Translations under genes and position numbers: made by a program | The notes under the pieces: generated by a model | The model's input: the letters and a program-made list of their open reading frames with translations, nothing else | What the model was told of the DNA's origin: nothing | Database searches by the model: none | DNA from: Pseudomonadota bacterium | Lineage (GTDB): Bacteria > Myxococcota_A > UBA9042 > GCA-2863065 | Assembly: GCA_002863065.1 (NCBI GenBank) | Contig: PKDL01000329.1 | Span: 1 to 33,044, forward strand | DNA: 33,044 nt | Reading direction: 5' to 3' | In this document: positions 26,075 through 33,044 of the stretch, piece after piece | Position numbering within the stretch: position 1 is the stretch's first letter | How the letters are laid out: the number at the start of each line of letters is the position of its first letter

Positions 26075-27649
26075 CTAAAACAGGATGCGCGCGCGTGCGA
26101 AAACAGTGGATGCGCCCGTCGTCGGGCTTCCAAACTTCGTATTTTTCGCCCCGAAATACAGAAATGCTCCCACGGTGAATTCGGCTCCATTCACTGGCGC
26201 AACTACAATCTGGGGGAAAATAGCTGCACTGGCATCTTCGCGTCGCCGTCGGGCACCTAGCCCGGTATCTTCGGTACACAGCCCAAACGTGTCTGTGTCA
26301 CACGTCACAGGAAACTTTACGATGCCAAAAATCCGCAGCAACAGCTTGTTTTGGAGCATTTTAAAGTCCATTCCGGCAACGAGGTAATCCCCGAGTTTAT
26401 TGGCGCCGAACTCATCGACAAATCCACGCAGGTATTGAATGTTGAGGTACCACCAGGGAAAAGGCGTGTAGTCCATACCGACCGTAGCCTTAATGAAAAA
26501 GCCCTTCTCTAATTCCAGTTCGGGTCCGTTCTTGAACACATCACCGTCACGATTACCTGCGAACTCGGTCCCGTCGATCGTGATATATAAATCGTCGTGG
26601 ATGTTGAAGGCGACCTCAGCCCAAAGTCCCACACCATCCATAAAATCGAGACTCGTTGCCATGTCGATTCCAATGACATGGACCTTCGGATACGTCAGGG
26701 TGAGATCCACGTTCACGTCGATAGTGTTACCGGTAACGACCGCTGATTCAGCTCGCGGAAAGTCGTCGTATCCATAAAAGTAGGAGAAGGACATATCGAT
26801 CCCACCGAGGTTGAATCCCATCCGGGCACCAAGCATTGAGTGTTCGATATCGTAATCTGGTCGAATGATTCGTGGGTCGACATTGACGGTTGCACCTTGC
26901 TGTACATAGCCCACCTGGTCTCGTGCCATGCCAGCCAGTATTGGGGTGCGCGCGTTCCGAAATTGTTCATCGACGTCACGGAAGGCGATTTCAGCACTGG
27001 CGGGAAGCCAAGCAGGCTTGAAGATTGGTACCCAGGAGAACTCAAAGAACAATTCTTGGAACCAAGGATCGTCTTCATCACCGCCGAAAACGTAGGGACT
27101 GTACCGAATATGCAGCATCTCTTGAGCGACGGTATCTCCAAAGGCCAGCGGGTCTTGCACGTCCAGGGGGACGAGATTGGATGTCGGTCGGAATTTATCG
27201 GAGGCACCCCAGACAAGCTGTTTACGGCCCAGTGATATATCGAAGCCGTCGATTCCCGCATCGGTGAAGGTCACGAAAAGTGCACGTGATTCTATCCGGA
27301 ATGGGTCGAGGGCATTGCGGTCTAATAGCTCGGAGAAGCTGCTGGTATTACCCGTTTCCAAGTACAGCAGATCGAGTTGCGCCTTGCCGAGTACCCATCC
27401 ACCATATTTACCTAGGACTTCCCCGCGAATACCTGTCTCAAACCGTTCATAGTCCAATGACTTCACGTCCGTTGGACACGGGGCGAGCTCACCACCACAT
27501 AACGTAGTGCGGATGTCAGTATATATCTCCGCTTTCCAGCGGAAGTCGGCTTCTACCTGAGCATTCGCAGATAGTGCTCCAAAAATAGATAGAATCCCTG
27601 CCAGAATGAAATGGCGGTGACGGCAGTTGGTCATATCTATTGCTCTCAT
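26075..27649 (-). CDS. Outer-membrane beta-barrel protein (DUF1302-like) of the RND cluster
   Basis: The product is 524 residues, with a signal peptide ending 'LSANA-QVEAD'. The mature protein is made of alternating amphipathic strands rich in Tyr, Phe and Trp, such as 'FDISLGRKQLVWGASDKFRP' and 'GIDMSFSYFYGYDDFP'. It ends in Phe ('ARARILF'), the usual C-terminal signal for BAM insertion. 'GRKQLVWGxxDxFRxTxxLxPLD' resembles the DUF1302 barrel family. The start overlaps the LolA-like stop as ATGA, so the two are translationally coupled. It would provide the outer-membrane end of a route made by the RND pump and the LolA-fold protein. The transported compound is unknown. Confidence 0.8.
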   Translation of the reverse strand: MRAIDMTNCRHRHFILAGILSIFGALSANAQVEADFRWKAEIYTDIRTTLCGGELAPCPTDVKSLDYERFETGIRGEVLGKYGGWVLGKAQLDLLYLETGNTSSFSELLDRNALDPFRIESRALFVTFTDAGIDGFDISLGRKQLVWGASDKFRPTSNLVPLDVQDPLAFGDTVAQEMLHIRYSPYVFGGDEDDPWFQELFFEFSWVPIFKPAWLPASAEIAFRDVDEQFRNARTPILAGMARDQVGYVQQGATVNVDPRIIRPDYDIEHSMLGARMGFNLGGIDMSFSYFYGYDDFPRAESAVVTGNTIDVNVDLTLTYPKVHVIGIDMATSLDFMDGVGLWAEVAFNIHDDLYITIDGTEFAGNRDGDVFKNGPELELEKGFFIKATVGMDYTPFPWWYLNIQYLRGFVDEFGANKLGDYLVAGMDFKMLQNKLLLRIFGIVKFPVTCDTDTFGLCTEDTGLGARRRREDASAAIFPQIVVAPVNGAEFTVGAFLYFGAKNTKFGSPTTGASTVFARARILF

Positions 27650-28401
27650 TGGCCGCGCACGAGGCTGCGTTTACTGAATACCTTGTTGGGAATGGGCTCG
27701 TTGATCTTCTGCGAGAGCATCTCCAATCGGGTCTTTAAGCCGCCTTCACTCGACATGGTGATGGTTTTCCAGGTTGGGGCGCCTCCGACAACAGTAAAGT
27801 TTGTCCGGTGTTGGGTCTTCACTTTCTTACCAGCATCCCAGTACTCGACCACTTCGATGAGTGCGTGTTTTTTATTTATCCGTAGCCGCAGCTTGGGCCA
27901 AGCCGCGTCGGACTCTGCTTTTTTATTGAGCTCCAGCCAGACATGATCATCTGCAGCAGCACCTACTGTCGCATTGTACTCTGGTGCGAGATTGACAGTT
28001 GCCATATCGGCGTAGGTAAAATTCGATCCCAGCAGGTTCTGACGGCGCGCTGATGTAGCGACGCGCCGTACATTTTCCGTCTGCGGTGCATACACGTACA
28101 TCGTGCGACCCTTGGACAACACGCTCATACCTTTGACATCTCCAGGCGAAAGGAACCGCACCAATCGCTTAGAACCTTTCTGCATAACGTCGAATTTCAT
28201 CGAGCGCTTGGAACCACTGACAGGGATGACGGTCATTTCGAATGTCCATTTTTGGCTGTCGTAGGCGTTATGCCGCTTATCCAGGGCTTCCAATAGTCCC
28301 TGGGGGGTCTGCGACAATGCATCGACGTCCAGTGGCGTGTCGGCTAAGACTAGAGTCGGGATGCTAAGTAGTGTGAAAAAAAGAAGCACTGAGAGACGCA
28401 T
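27646..28401 (-). CDS. LolA-fold periplasmic protein (outer-membrane lipoprotein-sorting protein family)
   Basis: The product is 251 residues, with a signal peptide ending 'PTLVLA-DTPLD'. The mature domain has the half-barrel pattern of COG2834: 'KWTFEMTVIPVSGSKRSMKF', 'RLVRFLSPGDVKGMSVLSKG', 'MYVYAPQTENVRRV', 'MATVNLAPEYN' and 'EVVEYWDAGKKVKTQHRTNF'. Proteins of this family commonly sit beside MMPL transporters and are thought to carry a hydrophobic cargo across the periplasm. The ORF track start at 28437 overlaps the RND gene. The ATG at 28401 with AGGAGG 9 bases upstream is chosen, leaving a 5-base gap after the RND stop. Confidence 0.85.
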   Translation of the reverse strand: MRLSVLLFFTLLSIPTLVLADTPLDVDALSQTPQGLLEALDKRHNAYDSQKWTFEMTVIPVSGSKRSMKFDVMQKGSKRLVRFLSPGDVKGMSVLSKGRTMYVYAPQTENVRRVATSARRQNLLGSNFTYADMATVNLAPEYNATVGAAADDHVWLELNKKAESDAAWPKLRLRINKKHALIEVVEYWDAGKKVKTQHRTNFTVVGGAPTWKTITMSSEGGLKTRLEMLSQKINEPIPNKVFSKRSLVRGQ

Positions 28402-28406
28402 TATCC

Positions 28407-31202
28407 CTAACCTCCTGTTTGTCGACGCGGTTTCCATAATTCAACGACCGCGGGCATAAGAATAAGTGTTGCAAGAGCTGCTACCAGCAATGTCACGGCG
28501 GTCAAGATTCCGAAGTTACTCATCGGAACGAGACTTGCTGCCGCCAGTACGATAAAGCCAGCGGTGATCTCTACCGCATTAATGATAATGGCGCGTCCGG
28601 TGGTCCGCATGGCATCGTCGGCCCCTGTCTCGCGGTAGCGCCAGAGAAAGTGAATCGCGTAGTCGATGCCTACTCCGAGTGCGATCGAGGCGAGCATTGA
28701 GCTACCGATATCTAGCGGAAAGCGCGATGGGAACATACCCATCAGCCCGAAGGTGACCAACAGCGTGAGGCCGGTTGGAATCATCCCGAGAATGCCCGCC
28801 AGTGGACTGCGGAATAATAAAACGAGAAGTAGGAAGACCAGAGGCAGACTCGTAGCGAGACTCTTGACTTGGTTGTTGTGTACCGATTGCGTCATCGCTT
28901 CCTGTACCACCGGATATCCACTGACGGTCACTTTCAGTGGGGCCCCTATAGAGTTATTCCAATCGGCATCAATGGCCCAATTTGGTGCCAGTACATCATG
29001 GACGATTGCAGAGACCCGATACTTCACTGCTTCTTCTAGGCCATCCCCCAGTAGTGTCAGAATATCGCGGACGATTGGGGTGGCAGCGCTCGTATCCGTA
29101 AGCTTTGCTAGTGCGCGATATAGATAGGATACGCTTTTGTCGAAGGCCTCGGGTTCTTCGAGTTCCTCCGGGTCTGCAATCGATGTAAGTCGGGTTTTGA
29201 ACTGCTTGCGCGTAAATCGACCAGCTTCCATATCTGCGGACAACAAGTCGGAAAACGCCTGGAGATCGGTATCCTTACGGACGAAAATCATTTCGTCTTC
29301 ACCGATTTCTAAGTCTATTATTTTGGCAATCTTGGGTTTGATTTCGGCGATATCAATAGTAGTGCCGGCTGCGTCGAGGATACCTATCAAACTTGGTTTT
29401 AATGCCTCCGGAGCAGATGATCTCAACAGGATCCGCTCCGCAGCGTCGTCAATGACCTTCGCTCGTAGTTCCGTATTCGTGGACTCTACGGTGGTGACCG
29501 TCTCTGGCACAGATGTGGATGCGAGGGCTCTTACTTCTTCAGTCACCCGCTTTACGACCGATGTGTCGAACTTGCCTAGGGCGATTTGTAATAACGCACC
29601 CTTCCAATTTTTGTCGATTAGTAGGCTTACGGCAGGGTCACTCATCTGCCCAAGGTACCCGTGATATTTTATACCTTTCGTCGTTGTCGCCAGGCGACGT
29701 TCGCCGGAGAAGGCTGCGTTGATGATAGCGAGGACGTTAGTAATGGATTCGACTCTTGTAACGCCATTAACCGCTTGGATACGATCCTCGAATGCCGCAA
29801 CTTGCCGCAGGATGGACGGATCCGTCATATCGCCTTCGACCAGCACCTGCAGGAATACGGATCCACTAAATTTATCGGTCAGAAAGTTATCCGCCTGTGC
29901 GGGCGCGGAGTCCGATTCGAAGAATGATCCGATATCCATTCGGGTCTCTATCAACGGTAGCTTCGATCCAAACAGTAGGCCAATACTCACGAGTAAGACT
30001 AAAACAAGACCGCGTCTACGCCTTGCTCCCGCACCGGTGGCTACTAAGGCGTCGTCTATTAGCTTGGTGAGTCGGGATGAGCGGGTGCCCTGAATCGGAT
30101 AGCGGTAGAGAAAAGACGGGATGACGAAGAGCGCAAGGATGACGCATATGCCGGTGCCCATTGCCATCTGCCACCCGAATTCGCGCATGGGTGAAAGATC
30201 CATTACCAAAAATGAAAGAAATCCAGCCATCGTTGTGAGTCCAGCCACGAGTACTGGCCAGCCCACGGTTCGCAGCGTGCCTTCTACAGTGGGCTGATGG
30301 TCTAGGTAGCACACGAGCAGATGAACCGCATAGGCCGAACCCAATGCGACTAGTACCACTGGCAAAGACGTCGAAACGAGCGTGAGTGGAAATCCTGTCC
30401 ACGCCATGATCCCCAGAGTCCAGAGGATACCGATGCCGACAGAGCCCAGACCGAGCATCGCGGCTCGGAAGGAACCCAGGGATAGGAAGATCAGTAGCAC
30501 GATGATTCCAGCAACCCAGGGAGCCAAACGTTTCAAATCATCTTGCGAGCCTGTGGCGGCTGCCTCAGCAATGAAGGGAGCGCCTCCAAAATGTAGAGAT
30601 ATATCCTCCGGTCTCGTAAGGCTTTTAGCTGCTTTACGTACGGATTGAGCCGCACTCGTGGTCGAGATCCGTTGTCCATCGACTTCGTCATAGATCTGCA
30701 CGACGAGTAGCGTGGATGTAGCGTCTTTCGATACGACTGAGCCCACGAGGTAATCCAGGGTTATAATACCGTCTTGGACGCGTTTGAGCGCATCGGAGTC
30801 AGTCGGTATTTCAGATGGTACCAACGCTCGATGTACCGATTCGCCGACTTCACCTGCTTGAGCGACTTCAGCGTCCACCACCGCCAGCTCGGTCATCGCG
30901 GTGACGTGCGCAACCACATTGAGCGCTTTCAGGCTTGTTGCTAGCTTTCGCACATATGCCAAATTCTCAGCTGTATACAGGTGTGTCGCCTCGACTCCGA
31001 CGAGAGCGACGTTGATTGCACCGAACTGTCTCACAATTTTGTTGAAGCGCTGCACTTCTGGGTCATCTGTCGGTAAAAATCGCACGACGTCATCGTCATA
31101 GCCAAGCTGCATCAAAGGTAGAGCGGTAGCGAAAGACACCAGGATGGTGGCAATGAGAATCGCCCCACTGTGTTGCTGAATAAATCTGGCCAGAATCTGC
31201 AC
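28407..31202 (-). CDS. MMPL/RND family inner-membrane transporter, 931 residues, first gene of the export set
   Basis: This is the third RND transporter. It has an N-terminal helix ('GAILIATILVSFATALPL'), a periplasmic domain, a first helix block with 'LGSAYAVHLLVCYLDH', a second periplasmic domain, and a second block with 'GVGIDYAIHFLWRYRETG'. The first block has Ser-Ala-Tyr where its counterpart and the two neighbouring RND proteins have Asp, so only one of the two helix blocks keeps the acidic residue. The start is GTG at 31202 with no clear Shine-Dalgarno. The next Met (about residue 31) lies after the first helix, so GTG is kept. The LolA-like and barrel genes follow with a 5-base gap and an ATGA overlap. 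Confidence 0.9.
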   Translation of the reverse strand: MQILARFIQQHSGAILIATILVSFATALPLMQLGYDDDVVRFLPTDDPEVQRFNKIVRQFGAINVALVGVEATHLYTAENLAYVRKLATSLKALNVVAHVTAMTELAVVDAEVAQAGEVGESVHRALVPSEIPTDSDALKRVQDGIITLDYLVGSVVSKDATSTLLVVQIYDEVDGQRISTTSAAQSVRKAAKSLTRPEDISLHFGGAPFIAEAAATGSQDDLKRLAPWVAGIIVLLIFLSLGSFRAAMLGLGSVGIGILWTLGIMAWTGFPLTLVSTSLPVVLVALGSAYAVHLLVCYLDHQPTVEGTLRTVGWPVLVAGLTTMAGFLSFLVMDLSPMREFGWQMAMGTGICVILALFVIPSFLYRYPIQGTRSSRLTKLIDDALVATGAGARRRRGLVLVLLVSIGLLFGSKLPLIETRMDIGSFFESDSAPAQADNFLTDKFSGSVFLQVLVEGDMTDPSILRQVAAFEDRIQAVNGVTRVESITNVLAIINAAFSGERRLATTTKGIKYHGYLGQMSDPAVSLLIDKNWKGALLQIALGKFDTSVVKRVTEEVRALASTSVPETVTTVESTNTELRAKVIDDAAERILLRSSAPEALKPSLIGILDAAGTTIDIAEIKPKIAKIIDLEIGEDEMIFVRKDTDLQAFSDLLSADMEAGRFTRKQFKTRLTSIADPEELEEPEAFDKSVSYLYRALAKLTDTSAATPIVRDILTLLGDGLEEAVKYRVSAIVHDVLAPNWAIDADWNNSIGAPLKVTVSGYPVVQEAMTQSVHNNQVKSLATSLPLVFLLLVLLFRSPLAGILGMIPTGLTLLVTFGLMGMFPSRFPLDIGSSMLASIALGVGIDYAIHFLWRYRETGADDAMRTTGRAIIINAVEITAGFIVLAAASLVPMSNFGILTAVTLLVAALATLILMPAVVELWKPRRQTGG
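28411..28416 (-). promoter_or_regulatory. Shine-Dalgarno of the LolA-like gene
   Basis: AGGAGG on the minus strand, within the last codons of the RND gene and 9 bases before the ATG at 28401. It decides the start. Confidence 0.8.
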
Positions 31203-31336
31203 GGGCGCAAACTATGCACCAGACGCGGCATGGAAGAAAGTCAGTGAAGCAGGTTCTTGCATCATCCCGTCCATCACATGCATCGAGATGACAGATGATT
31301 TCAGGTTTAAAACCGCGCATAGCAGGAACTTGACCG

Positions 31337-32416
31337 ATGCTGTTCGCGGCCCGAACATACCGGTTCCCGAGCATCGGTAGGTATTTTGAGGTATTTCCCT
31401 TGCAGCTGTCCCCATTGACCAAGAAGCAGCGTCTCGTAAAGCAGACTTATTTTGCTTCGGTCTCAACCGGATGGCGCATAGCACTACATCGCTATATTCC
31501 ACCACGGGGACCTTTACCGGGGCAGGTACCGGTGCTGTTGTGCCATGGTCTTGGAGCCAATCGGTTCAATATGGATGCGCCTGGTCGAAAGTCACTTGCA
31601 AAGTATCTGTGCAGACTGGGTTTTGACTGTTGGGTGATCGAATTACGTGGCGCCGGCATGTCGACGCGACGCGGTTTTAGACAGCGGTTTCAATACGATT
31701 GGCGCTTTGAGGACCATGTACTGGAAGATGTACCCGCAGCGCTACGACTGATTAGAGACCAAACGGGCCATGAACAAGTGCATTGGGTAGGTCATAGTAT
31801 GGGCGGTATGGTCGCTTATGCGTACGCTATGCTCGTGGGCTCACATCGGCTGCGTAGTTTGGTTGCCATTGCCAGTCCTACCTTTTCCCACGCTGCTCAC
31901 CCTCTCATCGATCTTGTGACTCCTATTGGACGAAAGTTGAGGCATTTCCCGAAGGTTCCATACGGTGGTCCGAGCTTCTTGCTGGCACCAGTCATGCCTC
32001 TATTCAAGGAGACATTGGGTCGCATATTGGGTAATCCGCGAAATCTCGATACGGTCGAAATGATGCGGCTCATCTCACTCGCACCGACGGACTTGCCGGG
32101 CACGTTATTAGCGCAGTTTTCCGAGTGGTACGAAGGACGTCGGTTTGAGAGTTCTGAAGTCAACATGAAGTATTACGATGAGCTCGAACGAATCGATATT
32201 CCGACGTACTTATTGGCTGGATATGTGGACCGACTATCCCCACCTAATGATGTGTCCGACGTATTCAAGCGCATTGGTGCCGAAGACAAAAAACTACAGC
32301 TGTTCGGTAAATTGACTGGTTGTCGGTATGACTACGGCCACATCGATCTCGTACTCGGTAAATGGGCGGATGAAGAAGTATTTCCGCATATCCATAACTG
32401 GCTGACATCGCACTAA
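31337..32416 (+). CDS. Alpha/beta-hydrolase, lipase/esterase-like
   Basis: The 359-residue product has the alpha/beta-hydrolase core. It shows an oxyanion segment 'LLCHGLGANRF' (about 67-77), nucleophile elbow 'GHSMGG' with Ser154, a likely acid 'GYVDRLSP' (Asp298) and catalytic His in 'YDYGHIDL' (His335). The long middle part (about 180-280) would form the lid. No signal peptide is clear, so it is probably cytoplasmic or membrane-associated. AGGAA lies 8 bases before the ATG. It is transcribed away from the RND set across a 134-base spacer, so a link to lipid transport is possible but unproven. The substrate cannot be predicted. Confidence 0.88.
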   Translation: MLFAARTYRFPSIGRYFEVFPLQLSPLTKKQRLVKQTYFASVSTGWRIALHRYIPPRGPLPGQVPVLLCHGLGANRFNMDAPGRKSLAKYLCRLGFDCWVIELRGAGMSTRRGFRQRFQYDWRFEDHVLEDVPAALRLIRDQTGHEQVHWVGHSMGGMVAYAYAMLVGSHRLRSLVAIASPTFSHAAHPLIDLVTPIGRKLRHFPKVPYGGPSFLLAPVMPLFKETLGRILGNPRNLDTVEMMRLISLAPTDLPGTLLAQFSEWYEGRRFESSEVNMKYYDELERIDIPTYLLAGYVDRLSPPNDVSDVFKRIGAEDKKLQLFGKLTGCRYDYGHIDLVLGKWADEEVFPHIHNWLTSH

Positions 32417-32505
32417 GTATCGTCACTAACGCACCAAAATAGCTTGAGGTGTCGGGTGCCGCCTTCTATCGTCATCTAAAGGCCCTCTATTCGGATAAAG
32501 GCGGT

Positions 32506-33044
32506 ATGAAGTTGCACCGGTGTGTTTCTATTCTTGTATCGATTGTTTTGGCAGCCGCATGTTCTCATGCCGATGATTCCAACAACAACTCACCCGTTGC
32601 CTCTATTACGATTCCGACTGGCGTGACTCACGCTGGTTTACTGCTAGCCGTGACCGATATCGACGCCATATGGCGCACTGGTAATGCGGGTCAGCTAGGT
32701 GCCAGCATAGTGGTGACCATCGACGATAAGGTCCTAGGTCCTCAAGAATATCGATTGTTGACTGATGGAGATACGATTCGGGTCGAGTCGAGCGACCCGA
32801 TCGGCGCGAGCTATGGCCTCTATCACATCGCTTGGGACCTTGGCGCACGCTGGTATCATCCCGAAGAGGTACATATCCCCGACGAGGTACACATGCTTCG
32901 TGCGTATCTTGGCGAAGTTCACGGTCCATCTTTTCAGCAGCGTGGATTCCACGAGCATACTCAGCATCCGACGGTTTGGAGTGACTTCTATATGCGGCCG
33001 AACGAACCTGGCTACAGAGAAAAGATCTCCAATTACCTCAAGTG
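32506..33044 (+). CDS. Lipoprotein with a GH20/GH67-like N-terminal domain, 3' end cut by the window
   Basis: The ORF track misses this gene because it runs off the end. The ATG at 32506 has AAAGG just upstream. The product begins with a lipoprotein signal ('VSILVSIVLAAAC', Cys at about 19) and a short Asp/Asn-rich spacer. The visible domain contains 'GASYGLYHIAWDLGARWYHP' followed by 'IPDEVHM' and 'QQRGFHEHT'. This order matches the N-terminal domain before the catalytic barrel in some GH20, GH67 and DUF4838 proteins ('aLYGvYdfLe..lGcRWy.Pge..IP'). A carbohydrate-active, surface-exposed enzyme is inferred. The catalytic part is outside the window. Confidence 0.75.
   Translation, partial: MKLHRCVSILVSIVLAAACSHADDSNNNSPVASITIPTGVTHAGLLLAVTDIDAIWRTGNAGQLGASIVVTIDDKVLGPQEYRLLTDGDTIRVESSDPIGASYGLYHIAWDLGARWYHPEEVHIPDEVHMLRAYLGEVHGPSFQQRGFHEHTQHPTVWSDFYMRPNEPGYREKISNYLK

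Noticed and set aside
31304-31314. Palindrome GGTTTAAAACC in the divergent spacer as an operator
   Set aside because: It is short and A/T-rich with no second copy, and no clear promoter boxes were found around it.

Overview
The window looks like the chromosome of a Gram-negative, meso-DAP bacterium of the broad 'deltaproteobacterial' type (Myxococcota or a neighbouring phylum). The evidence is a MurE with the DNPR motif, an FtsI with a C-terminal PASTA domain, a TPR lipoprotein, outer-membrane proteins, several MMPL/RND lipid-type transporters and the remains of a Hanks-type kinase. The phylum is an inference. By eye the DNA is of moderate G+C. No tRNA, rRNA, CRISPR array or transposase was seen.

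Region 1 (1-1100, + strand): the C-terminal part of a TPR/CpoB-like protein, then a cytoplasmic cyclophilin. A 259-base convergent spacer follows. It holds a decayed inverted repeat and a compact hairpin just behind ftsZ.

Region 2 (1357-13469, - strand): a compact division and cell-wall (dcw) cluster read as mraZ, ftsL, TPR lipoprotein, ftsI, murE, murF, ftsW, ftsQ, ftsA, ftsZ. Most junctions are ATGA overlaps or gaps of a few bases. rsmH, mraY, murD, murG, murC, murB and ddl are absent from their usual places, and a TPR lipoprotein gene sits between ftsL and ftsI. A sigma70-like promoter is followed directly by four pentamers at 10-bp spacing that match the MraZ operator. This shows that the annotated long mraZ ORF reads through its own operator and that the true start is at 13338.

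Region 3 (13443-14414): a degenerate Ser/Thr kinase C-lobe with no intact N-lobe, probably a pseudogene.

Region 4 (14415-20359, - strand): a run of a PhnD-like periplasmic binding protein, an unrecognised coiled-coil protein, two different BrxC/BrxD-like (DUF2791-type) P-loop ATPases and a short Lhr-like SF2 helicase. Three of the four junctions are 4-base start/stop overlaps. The ATPase-ATPase-helicase core resembles defence modules such as Shango or the BrxD/BrxHI pair of type 2 BREX, but no TerB, PglX or PglZ partner is present. This is the best candidate for an undescribed system.

Region 5 (20550-31202, - strand): three large MMPL/RND transporters, a LolA-fold periplasmic protein and an outer-membrane beta-barrel. 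Together they look like a trans-envelope lipid export set. The RND next to the PhnD-like protein also recalls the BstA/BstB sterol transporter pairing.

Region 6 (31337-33044, + strand): an alpha/beta hydrolase and the start of a lipoprotein with a GH20/GH67-type N-terminal domain, cut by the window edge.
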